From positions 2,480,001 through 2,544,000 of the forward strand of contig JAMPIQ010000002.1 of assembly GCA_024699855.1 (NCBI GenBank): a stretch of DNA of 64,000 nucleotides, in the 5' to 3' direction. Every line of letters begins with the position of its first letter. Position 1 is the stretch's first letter. Made by a program: the position numbers and the translations under genes. The DNA is from Aphelenchoides besseyi (Eukaryota > Nematoda > Chromadorea > Rhabditida > Aphelenchoididae). The notes beneath the pieces were generated by a model. The model searched no databases. It saw nothing but the letters and a program-made list of their open reading frames with translations, and was not told the DNA's origin. Positions 1-10,860 of this stretch are shown here, one piece after another.

Positions 1-65
1 CGCAGTGAAAAGCGTGCAATCGACTCGTTCGCGTCGTCGTTGATTTCGAGCACCTCGGATGACAT
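1..65 (-). CDS. Possible 5' end of a minus-strand gene (partial)
   Basis: An ATG at 65-63 on the minus strand opens a frame that stays open to the window edge and begins MSSEVLEINDDANESIARFS. The composition (acidic, no rare-codon look) resembles the start of a real protein, and it would be divergently arranged with the SEC13 gene to its right. Only about 21 codons are visible, so no family can be named. The stretch from 66 to 419 shows no exon and probably holds the two promoters. Confidence 0.3.
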   Translation of the reverse strand, partial: MSSEVLEINDDANESIARFSL

Positions 66-419
66 CAAAGGACGCTGAAGAGACGGTTCGTTAGCTTCCA
101 GCGGCGGTTTCCAGACAATCAACAAAAATAAACAAAACAATGGAAACGATTGTTCTTATCATTAGCCTCATGAATACGCTCATTCTCGACGTGACCCGAA
201 AGCAATCAACCTTCGATCAACTAACAAGAAGGTGTCAAAGTGGTTTCTTATCTAATCACCTACTGATCACTTAACCACTATCGTTGGCAACCATTCACAA
301 GCTTCAGAAATCGATAGATACAACTCGGTCCACAGCCGCTCGCCAACTCAACTGACGCCGCGCTGCAGATTTCGACGATTTGAACGTTTTCTATTCGTTT
401 CTTGGTTGTTTAATTTAAA

Positions 420-1646
420 ATGGTGAGGAAATAAAACTTGCAGTCTCCTAACTTCTAAGCTTCAGGTTTCTCTCTGTTCCGAGATTTCAACTGGACATCG
501 TGATGTGATCGTATGTTTTGAGTTTTCGCCTCTTTTTCTATCGATCGCTTTTGTAGCACGATGCCGAAATGAACTACATGGGCAACCGACTGGCCACGTG
601 CTCCAGTGATCAGGTCGTAAAAGTGTTCGAAATCAAAGAAGACGGTCAAAGTTACCCGATTGCCGAACTCGTCGGACACGAGGGACCAATTTGGCAAGTG
701 ACTTGGGCGTTTCCGATCAAAACGTCCACCGGTGAAACGGTCGAGTATTTGGCATCTTGTTCGCATGACAAGTACGTTAAACTGTGTTCTCAAGTAGTTG
801 CGACTGTTTTTAAGGAAAGTTTATGTATGGCGTGAGGAGGATGCGAAATACCAACGAGTCTACGAATACAATCAACACGATGCAAGCATCAACTCCGTCT
901 CGTGGGCTCCCGAAGGCTGTGGACTGAAATTTGCGTGCTGTTCGACCGACGGAACGATTTCGATCGTTGAATGTCACGAAGATGTTTGGAAGCCCGTGAA
1001 AATCTACAAAGCACACGACCAGGTTTGATTGCACGTTCTCTTCATTCGATCATATTGTTTAGGGTGTTAATTCCGTTTCTTGGGCACCAGTTCAAGACTC
1101 TCCATCGCTCTACAACGCGCCGGAAAACAAACTTCCGAATCGAATTGTTTCCGGTGGAAACGACAAAAAAGTCAAAGTTTGGAAGTAAGTTCTCTCATTC
1201 GAACTCGTTAAATTGAAGTTTTGATTTAGAGAAGAAAGTGAGGACAACTGGGTTCTTGATGCCGAACTGGACGGTCACGAAGATTGGGTTCGAGATGTCG
1301 CTTGGTCGCCGGTTAAAACTCACGGGTGTTACACGATTGCGTCCTGCGGATTGGTGAGATTGACAGTCGAGGGTGCTCCTAATCGGTACATTTAGGACGG
1401 TTTGGTCGTGATTTGGAGAACCGATAATTTGGAAACGAAGAATTGGCGTTCGTTGGTCATCGGCAAGTTTGATGCTCCGGCACACAACGTCAGTTGGTCG
1501 CAAAATGGAACGGTTTTGGCAGTTGCATCGGCTGACAACAAGGTGGGTGTTTGTTCGTTGAAATCGTTGATCTTTTTGTTTAGGTCTCATTGTATCAGGA
1601 GCGGATTCAAGACGAATTCATGATCATTAGTGATGGAGCGTCGTAA
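420..1646 (+). CDS. SEC13: SEC13, WD40 protein of COPII coat and nuclear pore
   Basis: Eight exons: 420-422, 466-510, 557-771, 815-1022, 1063-1184, 1230-1353, 1396-1542 and 1584-1646, which join in frame to 308 aa. This is close to the usual SEC13 length of about 310-320. The protein begins with the family's '[19 protein letters not shown]' type N-terminus and carries the blades '[16 protein letters not shown]', '[16 protein letters not shown]', 'NSVSWAP' and 'DGLVVIWR'. SEC13 is the six-bladed propeller that pairs with SEC31 in the COPII outer coat and with NUP proteins in the Y complex; the C. elegans counterpart is known as NPP-20. The first coding exon is just the ATG, followed by a 43-nt intron. 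That start was chosen because exon 2 reads in frame straight into the conserved N-terminus. It is a confident call; only the three-base first exon needs transcript support. Confidence 0.93.
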
Positions 1647-1947
1647 ATGTTTTCATTATTTGTTTTTTAATTTATTTTGTAAGCTGAGACTAGTTGGTTG
1701 TTTTTGGACTAAGTACTTTGTTGTGCATATTTTCGATAAATGTCGTTGAATTCACGGTGAACAACAAAAAGAGCTTGAACTGACGACCACAGCAATGATT
1801 CTAGGCTATTGCTACAAACTTAAAGCCAAATGTTAATTTTAATTTCAATTATCGGAATGGTAATAACAAAGATCGCGTAATTGTAGTTGCTGTTTTACGT
1901 CACTAATGGAAAGTTCAAATAACAAAGTTTACTACAAGCTGGACAGT

Positions 1948-3006
1948 TCATCGAGTGAAATTGATAGTGTGAGTCGCTTGCGGTCGTTCTCGGCTGCTAA
2001 TCGAAACGACTTTTGTTAATTGCGACGTCTTGTCCAGAATGACTCTTCGATGAATGATTGCAGTTGTCAACGCATCGAAGCCGTAGAAGAGCTGGACATA
2101 GGGGCCCAGCCACTGCTGATCTACTCCAAAAAACGCCAGAATAAAGTATATGATAGTGGGAGTCAAATTCAACGAGATTTCAGAGATTATAGAAAACCGA
2201 GCCAATTTGTGGTTCTTCAATTGGATTGTTATAGCAATACGTGTTCCTCCTTACCTTTCGTTGGTTCGATTGCACAGCGTTAGTCCTCTGCATTTGATGC
2301 TGCGAGAATTGAAACCAAAAGACAATTGCCAAAATCACGTTGATGAATTCGATGGACAATCGAGGAAGTAAGAGCGGATATCCCGTCGATCTTGCAAACA
2401 GACAATTGAATATCTGACAAACTGAAATCAGTTGAAAGGTCTCTCGCAAAAGATAGACTTGCCAGTTTGATCGGGAATTGGATGCTCTGTCCACCATTGT
2501 AGCGATGCAAAACAAATGGGAAACAATGTTGAACAAGACACGGTTAAGACCACAAAATGTTTCTGTTTTTTCATGTAACTGAGTGGGCGCATCAACGTAA
2601 TGATTCTATTCAGAAGTAAGAACGATAATGAAATGTTCATGCCAATCCCCGAGGAGTTGAAGATGTCGCCTGTTATGAACATGAACGGACCGTTTAAAGA
2701 ATCTACAGAATCTGTCATTCTGGTCATTCGTCGACCTACTTTCTGCCAGACCATTAATAAACACATATGCTATGTGGAAAACGCCATTAGCACTCACAAG
2801 CGTCCAAAACAAAATAAAGAACGTTAAATTAAAAGTCAATTGGTGTTTTAGATTCGAAGTACAAATACGATAGAACAGAAGTGACTGCGAAGTGACCTGA
2901 AACCAAGTCTTTTATTTGATTGTTTTGATTGTGAATTATATACTGTAATTGAATGGCATAGAATCTGCACGATGTACATGTTCCGCACAATAGGCGTCAA
3001 CATCAT
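1948..3006 (-). CDS. Serpentine (7TM) chemoreceptor-like GPCR
   Basis: Five exons on the minus strand (3006-2944, 2896-2798, 2742-2463, 2421-2255, 2214-1948) join in frame to 291 aa. The chain has a short N-terminus and several hydrophobic segments, for example 'FNLTFFILFWTL' and 'MNISLSFLLLNRIITLMRPL'. An Arg-containing loop after TM3 ('LLNRIITLMRPL') and a cytoplasmic 'NHKLARFSIISE' segment before TM6 follow. These are the layout and motif positions of nematode serpentine receptors, which act as chemosensory GPCRs in sensory neurons; the exact subclass is not clear to me. Intron 3 starts with GCAAGT rather than GT, and only that donor keeps the frame. A stop codon lies in frame upstream of the chosen ATG. 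The boundary of exon 2 with exon 3 is the least certain junction. Confidence 0.75.
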
Positions 3007-3625
3007 TGGAGCACTTGGCGATGGCTGTTGTTTTGGCTAAAAGTCAGAGATAGAGACGAACTAACAGAGGGGACGATGTCGCAAATGTCGAGTGGAGCGT
3101 CTTCATGGCTGTTCAGCGAATGTTTTCGCCTTAATTTGTATTACACTTTCACAGCTAATTTGTGTTTTTACTGTAACGTTTCTGTGAATCTTTCTTGTCT
3201 GGCCAGCAAACGCTTACGTGTTTTCTTCAACAACCAATTTGAGTTCTGGTGCAAAACTAACAGTCGAATGGTTTTATCGTATGTTTGATTAAGACACTTG
3301 AACTACAAAGAAAGTCATTGGAGGGAGTGAACGTTTTGAGTTGCACAAACACGAACCATAAAACCGCGATTTTAATCAAAAATCGGTTTGAACACCGAAA
3401 AGCAAACAAATATTTTAAATGAATTATTGACATGTTACAATGATCTCGCACAAGAAAAAAGTATCATTGATCACTGCAACAAAAGACGATCACAAGTTAC
3501 GAAGTATGTACTTGCATTCGTAAAGTTTTCTCTTGGATCCTATGATTCTTGGGTTCCTAACGGTGATTCTAAAATGCTAACGAAAGATACGATCAAGCGA
3601 GGCAAGATACCTTTTTGTCTGATGT

Positions 3626-6566
3626 ATGGTAATGAGTTTAGAGAAACTGAAGCAATGGTTAAAAGAACATGTTATGGATTGGCTTCTGTTGGCCGTACTA
3701 GGTGTTTCGATGGCCTGTTGTGGAACTATAATGGATCTGATTATTAAGCTAATTGGAGATTGTAATTAAAAAGCAGCTTGAATTGTACATCGTCGTTTTT
3801 AGTGCACATTTACATATTGGAGAACGTGACCTTTGGAAGCGAAGGCTGGGAAAGGTGGTGGATCGAATACGCAATTTGGATCGGTTATGCTGTTTTCTGG
3901 ACGTTGATGTCTGCGTTTTGTGTGAGAACAATTTCACCTCAAGCTATTGGATCGGGAATTCCGGAAATGAAGTGTGTGCTGCGTGGAACTCAACTTGAGA
4001 ATTATCTTACGTTTCGTACACTAATCTCAGTGATAATTGGACTCACGTTCACTGTTGGTTCGGGAATGCCAATTGGACGAGTGAGTCAATGAACTTGATT
4101 ACCGATCTGGAATTTAAAGAACGGACCGTTCGTGCATGCAAGCGCGATTTTAGCGAACTTACTCTGCCGTAGCATAATGTCATTTGATCCACATGCTCCG
4201 ATCACTACTTCACGTCAAGCCGTGATTTTGGCTGCGGGTTGTTCGGTTGGAACTGCGGTCGTGTTTGGAAGTTCAATCGGGGGTTTGAAGCCTCCCAATG
4301 AGCTGATATCATTGTTGTATTTTAGGTGTTTTGTTTGCGATTGAAGTGACTAGTGGATTCTTTCACATGAAGAACTATTGGCGAGGTTTCTTCGCGGCTG
4401 CATGTGCAACTACGATATCAAGAATTTTGCACGTGCAACTTTCGCTGACACTGACAATCGGCGCGATGTTTCCAACTCATTTCAATCCGATCGAAGCGTT
4501 TGCAACCGAAGAACTTCCACTTTTTGCACTTCTCGGGTTTGTTTTGTGATGAGCACAATAACATCCGGTTTAGTGTCATTTGTGGTTTGACTTCTGCTGC
4601 TTTTATTGCAACACATAGGTATATTGTAACAACTCGAAAAACGAATCCAAAGATTAAACGTTTCTTTGATCACCAGTGAGTTTTCATGTACAAAGATGAC
4701 GAAGACTCACATTCCAGTTGGTCTCTTTATCCGATTGCTGTAGCGTTTTTGGTTTCATTCTTTTCGTATCCGAATGGTATTGGTAGATATATGGGCGGTG
4801 AAGTAAACGGAAAACTAGTCACTGAAAACATTCGTGATGTTTAGCGAAGATTTGTTCTTACGATCCGCGATATGTTTGCCAATTGCACGTGGTTTATGGA
4901 GTCCGATACAACGGCACTTTGCCCTGAAGTTTTACGAGAAAATTGGTTGAGTAACGGGGAATTGAATCCGTTTGTGGTGCTTACTGTCTTCCTAGTTTTT
5001 TACGTGAGTATTGTACTTATGCATTTCTTATGACTGGTTTCAGTTTTTCTTCGGTGCTATAGCAATAACACTTCCGATTCCTCAAGGTGCTTCGATTACG
5101 GCATTAACGCTTGGAGCAGCACTTGGTCGCTTATTCGGAGAAATAGTCGCCGTTTATTTGCCAAATGGGTTACGATCGGATGCCCAACAACTAATCAATC
5201 CGGGAGTTTATGCTGTGGTCGGCAAGTGAACAGTTCAATTTCCTTATATTTTTAATTAGGTGCCTCAGCGTTTTGTGGCGGAATAACTCAAACTCTATCA
5301 ATAGCTATAATGGCGGTCGAAATGACCGGTCAAGTAGCTGCATTGTTGCCGATTTTGGTGAGTTTTCACTTCCGTTTCGTTTTAACTGATTCGTTTAGAT
5401 TGCTGTCTTGATTGCCAACGCGGTTTCCTCTTTCTTCCAACCGTCTCTCTATCAATCACTAATTCAACTCAAAGGTCTGCAGTTTCTGCCGGACATTCCA
5501 CCGTCGATCAAGTTCGCCATATCAGATTATCAGGCTAACAGCAATCAATTTAGTTGCCATGGAATTGTTGTGGAGCAGTTTATGACCAGAAATCCACGGT
5601 TTCTAACCATGAAATCCACCTACGAAGAAGTTCAACAGCTGATTCGAAACGAAAAGTCGATTAAAATATTTCCGGTTGTTGAGAATTCAGAGAATCTCGT
5701 GCTTCTCGGGACTTGTCATTACGATCATCTCAAAGAAGCCATAGCAGAAATGATTGGAGCGGAGAAAAGAAAAGCCGAAGTCGCTGAACGCAAGGAAACT
5801 CTTCAGATGGCGGCAGAACGAGGATTGAAGATCAAAAAACGTGAATCTATGAACTTATTAGTCTTGAACACACTATCAACCCGAAGGAATGCTGTTGACA
5901 GGTAAATCGTTTGTCATAATCATTCAAACGTTTTTGTAGTCTCACAACTCTACCAAACATTCCTTCTTCGTGTAGTACACCAATGTTGTCCGCTCTACTG
6001 GATTCAGCCGCTATTCTCGGTCATTCTGTTTATCCTCCACAGAAGCAGAAAATCACACTCAAAAAAGTTGTAAAGAAGTTGGTTGATATCAAAAACGAAC
6101 TGAAAGTCGAAGATCTCTACGGTGAAGAGCGACGTCAATGGGAAGCAAGTCAACTGAAGAAACCGTTGGATTTGACGAAAATAAAACTCGAATTTTCGAC
6201 CTTTCGACTTGTTAGCGGCAGTTCACTTCTCGACGTCCATTTGTTGTTCTCCGTCTTGTCGTTGAATCGGGCCTTCGTAACGAACTTTGGCAGACTTGTT
6301 GGAGTCGTCACGTTAACTGATGTAAGGAATAAACAGTTTATAGTTCAAAAAATGATTTTAGATTCAAACAGCTTTGAAAGATGTACAGAATGGAACTCTG
6401 TCATCTAAGCATGAAACTCATTCACGACGAAGTAAACTACTGGAATTAAACTTTAGTAAATTGGCTTTTAGGATCAAGTCTTTTTGGGCGACGATCTCGA
6501 GTATTCGACAGTCAAGTGACCAGCAAACAAAGTACGTCCGACGTCTTTTCGCAGAAATACTCATGA
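3626..6566 (+). CDS. CLC-type chloride channel/transporter with CBS pair
   Basis: Thirteen exons join in frame to about 681 aa: 3626-3761, 3803-4080, 4120-4282, 4326-4536, 4574-4675, 4718-4802, 4845-5003, 5044-5221, 5260-5357, 5399-5901, 5940-6321, 6362-6431 and 6472-6566. CLC signatures are 'HVMDWLLLAVLGV' (helix B), 'AIGSGIPEMK' (first selectivity loop), 'GSGMPIG' before the gating position, 'NPGVYAVVG' and 'FFQPSLYQSL', which carries the pore tyrosine. A split CBS domain pair follows ('VEQFMTRNPRFLT' and 'LVGVVTLTDI'). CLC proteins move Cl- across plasma or endosomal membranes. Two key sites deviate: the usual GKEGP gating-glutamate motif reads GRNGP, and the GxFxP-like region reads 'IPQGASIT'. 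One intron is GC-AG (donor at 5222). The N-terminus is uncertain; the ATG at 3626 follows an in-frame stop, but an upstream exon is possible. The last two exons have an alternative read-through ending at 6571. Confidence 0.88.
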
Positions 6567-6695
6567 ACTAAATTCTGTAATTACGTATTTTATTGTCGTT
6601 TTAGAACAGTGTAAACATATTAAAACAAAGTTAGTTTTACATCATGAGGTTAAGGTTTTAGATAACAAAAAGAAGATACAAGCACTAAGATTCAA

Positions 6696-7298
6696 TCAGG
6701 TTTTATGTGAGTAAATGACTGACAACGGCGGTTTTAAAAGACAATTTTGTGAGCGTTTAGCAACTACATAAAGATAAACGTGCATGTACATTCCGATGTA
6801 AGCCACTAGTAGAAAACCCACGAACTGCAAATTGCGATGAAAAGATTTCCAGTGAATAAGATTCTCGAGAATCAAAAGCCAAATGCCTTCGAACACGATG
6901 ACGATCAAAGCCAGAAAACTTGCGTACTAAACAACCGATGAACTTCAGTTCTGTCGATTAGACGTACCTTGACATAAAGAAACATATCGTAGTATCCGGG
7001 TTGGTGTGTTAAAACGCCGTAGAGCAACAAAACGTCCGAAATGATGAGAAGTCCGAGAAGCAACAAGCCGAAAATCTGCGAGAAATCGACTTCGCTTCTA
7101 GTGAGAAGAATTAGAAGACAAAACTCAGAGGTCAACGTGAAGGTCACCAAGACAGAAACGGCAATCTGCAACAAAGGAACCTAATCGCATTGTGTGTTTT
7201 GAACTTACGTGAGCATGCAAACCACAGAGCGCTCGTTTTTTGGTCGTTGAAATGCCGATCAATTGCAAGAGCGCGAGCACGCAAGTATCGAAGAACAT
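6696..7298 (-). CDS. Four-TM membrane protein, LAPTM-like layout
   Basis: Three exons (7298-7209, 7165-6968, 6926-6696) encode 172 aa. A short N-terminus with 'STTKKRALCGLHAH' leads into four hydrophobic segments: around residues 30-55, 65-90, 100-125 and 135-160. The cytoplasmic basic-Cys motif just before TM1 and the four-helix spacing recall the nematode tetraspan families related to LAPTM4, which are lysosomal or endosomal membrane proteins. That assignment rests on layout only, not on a sequence match. It lies downstream of Ig-like exons on the same strand with about 110 nt between them, so the two could be neighbours in a transcription unit or separate genes. Function is unknown. Confidence 0.6.
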
Positions 7299-7407
7299 TT
7301 CGAGGGGCCACGTGAGACGTCAACTGAAAACGAATTTTTCGATGAAACCACACGGTCATTTGAAAACACGTTCGTTTCGCGCAACAACTGTCGCATTCCG
7401 ATCAAAT

Positions 7408-7915
7408 TCACTGGTTGCTGTTTCCGCAGAAATACGAGCCATTGTACCACGAGTCGGCAATGATCATGTTCACGAGAACAATCGCATGCTCGAAGTTTGC
7501 AAGTCGATGAAAAAGGTCATTCAGCAAATTTGAATGCTGAGGAAACACGAGCTGCAGACGTCTGTTTTCGTCTGCTAACGGAAATTCCCAGTCAACGCAA
7601 TTTTTTCGATCGCAGACGTTTTGGCGCCATTTCGCAAACGATGAACGTCAGTGGTGTTCTCACAAATCAACGGCGATTAAACAAACGGACGATCGTTACA
7701 ACCTCTGACACACTCAATCGGAGAATATTCGCGTTCTACTTCTGCTGCAGATCTCAAATCGTAGGTCCAGAGCAAAATGTTCGACACAAATTTCGACCGC
7801 CATTGCTGATCAAGTTCCAATCAAAATTTGCGTTAATCGAATTATCGTTTGTGAGAACTCGCTCAGAAATCGAACAGTTGAGATGTCGATTGTTGCGTCG
7901 ACTTTTAAGATTCTT
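7408..7915 (-). other. Ig-like domain exons, gene structure unresolved
   Basis: On the minus strand a frame open for about 85 codons ends at the TGA 7410-7408. It shows an Ig-V type pattern: a first Cys ('FIVCEMAP'), the core Trp ('NCVDWEFPL') and the closing 'ADSWYNGSYFCGN', the D-x-G-x-Y-x-C position of Ig folds. Upstream, another stretch near 7790-7900 has 'LNCSISERV' followed by 'NANFDWNLI', again Cys then Trp with Ig-like spacing. I could not join the two through consensus splice sites, and no signal peptide was found. It could be a two-Ig secreted protein with an intron I misread, or a degenerating copy. It sits between the G-alpha 3' end and the four-TM gene. Confidence 0.4.
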
Positions 7916-7998
7916 CTCGGGGAACAGAATTACAAAGTTTATTCGATAACCAGAAATAATTGGTGTTGCAGTTTAGCTGAGAACCAAAATCGACAGAA

Positions 7999-9349
7999 TC
8001 ACAACATTCCGGTATCCTTGAGGTTTTCTTGACTAAACGGAAATCAGCTGCTAACTCTCAAACTTACATTATCACATCGAGAACGCTGTCGAAAACGTTT
8101 TCGACTTGATTCTTAAACGTCGTCGATCATTTTGTAATTGAATGAATCTTACCGTGTCGGTAGCACACGTTTCGTGGACATAGATTTTCGATTCGTTGTG
8201 ATACAACTTCAGGAATTGACGACGAATAAACGAGATTCCATCCGCATAGTTTAAGCCGCCTAAAATCAGCACGATGAGATTCATCAGTTGCCTATCGAAT
8301 TCACCTTTGTACGATGCAAATGTTACAGACAACGGCACTCGTTGTATCTTCTCTTTGAACAAATCAATTTTGTTCAGAAACAAAATCATCGACGTCTTTT
8401 CGAAGAACGATGTGTTGACAACGTTCTTGAAGAGATTCATTGCCTCGACCAGTCGGTTGGTTTTGTCGTCTTCTCGTAAGCGCTGATCGTATTCATTTAC
8501 AGCACAGACGTAGATGAGAGCGTTTACATCGTCTAAAAACATGTGGGTGATAACATGACATTAAGACTACGAACCGAAACAGTGAATCCATTTGCGTCTT
8601 TCACTTCGTTGACCACCCACGTCGACAATCAAAAAGTCTAATCCCTGGAACTCGAAAGAAAACTTAACGACTCCAGTGGTTGGCACCCGCGTAAATAAAA
8701 CATCTTCGTTTGTTGGCAAATAGTCGGGACGCGAAATACGATCGAGACTGTTGAGAAAGTGTTGGGCCGAATCGTTGCATTGGCACAAGTTTGAATGTGT
8801 GAACGCCTGCAAGATCTCAATTGGCTGTCCGCAGTCGACAATTACCTCCTTGAATGCGGGATCGTCCCAAATTTTCTGTAGTGCATCTCGAATTTCTGTC
8901 GAGAAAACGTTGAATTCCATTCCACCTTCGACATATTTGAAGATCCTTCGTGCCACCTCCTGAAACTTGTGAGATTGGAAATATGTTTATTAGCACTCAC
9001 ATTGTTGTTCGGATCTACGAAACGAATTGGAAGACGTTGCATAAGATCGCAAATTTCCATCACGGTTCGTAGAGTATTCGAGTAGATAAGTGACTTTCGC
9101 TCTCTCAACTCCTCTTGACAAAAACCTTTGGCGTGAAGGATTTGCATCTGCTTAACACACGTACTTTTGCCACTCTCTCCCGGACCTTAAGAAGGACAAT
9201 CATCAGCGAACGTGAACAACCAACTTGCCGAGTAACAACAATTTTTGAACGTAGCGATTTGACGACTCGTGAAGCTGCCGATCGATTGCTCGTGATCGTT
9301 GGATTTGACGGCGAACTTCCAAATTCTGACAACTTTGCATGTGTCCCAT
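7999..9349 (-). CDS. Heterotrimeric G-protein alpha subunit
   Basis: Six exons (9349-9229, 9185-9001, 8959-8575, 8532-8153, 8111-8068, 8032-7999) give 382 aa, within the family range. The start MGHMQSC fits N-myristoylation at Gly2 with a nearby Cys for palmitoylation. All G boxes are present: P loop 'GPGESGKST', switch I 'TRVPTTGVV' with the catalytic Arg, switch II 'VDVGGQRSERRKWIHCF', 'FLNKIDLF' and 'TCATDT'. The C-terminus 'NLKDTGML' resembles Gi/o tails but lacks the Cys at -4, so pertussis toxin modification is not expected. It couples 7TM receptors to effectors at the membrane; nematodes carry many lineage-specific GPA subunits, and this may be one. Intron 1 is GC-AG (GCAAGT, 9228). 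TTTTCAG lies 2 nt before the ATG, a possible trans-splice acceptor. The P-loop Pro replaces the usual Ala. Confidence 0.92.
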
Positions 9350-9639
9350 AACTGAAAATCAACTGAGTTATGATCGTTGAACGGCTGTCGAATGGTCAAA
9401 TGGCGAAAAAACACGTAAGGGAAACACGTGAGTAAGGGAAACGCGCAAATTCGTTTTTCTTCAGAATCCGCGGCTTCAAATGAAATCAAAATCCCGTGGA
9501 CCAAACACAATGAACAACCGGAAGAACGTTGAGAGCCAACATCAGAAATTTTATCGTCGCGCATGAGTGAGAACAATTCGCCGAAGTCGACACAAAGAAG
9601 TGGGTTGGTGTGTTTCACTTCTGTAGTCAGAATCCTTTT

Positions 9640-10075
9640 TCAAGTTCTCGTTTTCTGTCTTGAATACAAACGCGCGGTTGAGACAGATATCATAGCGTTT
9701 CCGCTAATTAAAAGCCACGATCCAACAAGTTCACAGAACCGAACAGCAACAACTGGAACAGAAACGTCAAAAAGAAAACCGAACATCATCCACGCATTTG
9801 CACTCAATCGTAGGGTTTTATAGCTCTCGAATTGTATTTCTGCTGAACACAAAGATCCGGACTATGACATTCTCAACGGAAACTCTCGATTCCGAGATAC
9901 CAATCGTGACCTCACCTTCAGTCAACACGATCGGAAGTATTTTTGGAACAACCTGAAGTCGATTCACATGCAAAACGGCAATTAAGCTACTCAATTCGTA
10001 TCCGCGTGAGTAAACGTCCAATTCGAACTCGAAAAACGGTGGCCAGTAGTATATAAATAGGAATTCTAGGGCACA
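9640..10075 (-). other. Possible membrane-protein exons, unassigned
   Basis: Minus-strand frames here contain coding-like, hydrophobic text such as 'LFIYYWPPFFEFELDV', 'LSSLIAVLHVNRLQVVPKI' and 'AWMMFGFLFDVSVPVV'. They can be joined by a GTGAGG...TTCAG intron (about 9910-9845) ending at a stop near 9640. No start codon or family was recognised. They may be exons of a multi-pass membrane protein lying upstream of G-alpha, or chance open frames. Confidence 0.2.
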
Positions 10076-10316
10076 TGCTATTTACGCATAAAAACAGCAA
10101 ACTTCCACGATTTCCACAAAAGAAAGCACATACGCACACACATGTTCTACTTAAGCCAGTTTTATCGCCCCACGCTTGTCTCCGCATAGCGCAGTGGATT
10201 GGTCGGATGACCTCAGAATGGTGCACACATCAAGTCGTAGCAAGTACAATTTTTTGGATGAACAATATAAAATTTAATTAATAAAGTTAGATGGGGAGTT
10301 GAAAATTATAGGTTTT

Positions 10317-10860
10317 AAATTTTATCATGACCATAAGCTAACAATACTACGTGGCCACCACAATTCGCATATTGGATGTTCTTTCGAGTATTCACGAACG
10401 CGATGAACTGGAAAAACATGTAACAAATGAAATGCAGAGGTGGAGGTAACAGCCATGAAAACCATCAATTGACATTATGAACACACGAAAAACTCACCAT
10501 TTCGTTTGCTATGTCGAAAAGCTGGGAATCGCGAATGCTAATTAAGTGAAGGCAACGGGATTTCCGGTCCAAATCCGCTTAATGAAAAGTGACGTTCCAT
10601 TCCAACACTCGGAACTTTTGAAGACCGGAAACATCTACAGATCGCGAGCAGTTCAAACGTTCAAATGTTATCCACTTGCCATTTCAAACTTGACCACCCA
10701 CTTGTTTGAATTCTCGAAGTCCAAATGAACGCGTAACATAAATAACCAGTGAATCTGCTCGGTTTCTGTTTGCTCGGTAAACAATAAAACAGCATCTAAG
10801 ATAGAAGACCTCGAGAGTTCACGGCATCCACTAAAATCACTGTCGTCCGAAGTCGTAGAC
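10317..10860 (-). other. Possible minus-strand gene, weak TMEM231-like signal
   Basis: Coding-like minus-strand stretches run from about 10850 to 10317. One (10850-10680) reads 'ILDAVLLFTEQTETEQIHW' and then 'VHLDFENSNKWVVKFEMA'. It continues through a plausible intron to 'VSGLQKFRVLEWN'. Another (10560-10317) has 'IRDSQLFDIANE' and 'NIQYANCGGHVV' before a stop. The order 'L-x-V-x-L ... SQL ... CGG' faintly recalls the extracellular part of the ciliary transition-zone protein TMEM231. I could not produce a continuous frame between the two parts, and the C-terminal TM segment is not visible. Treat as an unassigned gene candidate. Confidence 0.22.

Noticed and set aside
3028..3288. 86-codon + strand ORF between chemoreceptor and CLC gene
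   Set aside because: No TM pattern or motif consistent with either neighbour, no splice support; likely chance.
7497..7949. 150-codon + strand open frame
   Set aside because: It is the antisense of Ig-like and G-alpha 3' sequence and has no motif or signal of its own.
10051..10060. TATA-box-like ATATAAATAG
   Set aside because: No + strand gene starts within several hundred bases and the motif falls inside coding-like minus-strand text.
10180..10240. tRNA-like A box (TAGCGCAGTGG) followed by an Sm-site-like AATTTTTTGG at about 10248
   Set aside because: No cloverleaf can be closed, no B box is present, and the preceding sequence does not match U4, U5 or spliced-leader RNA.
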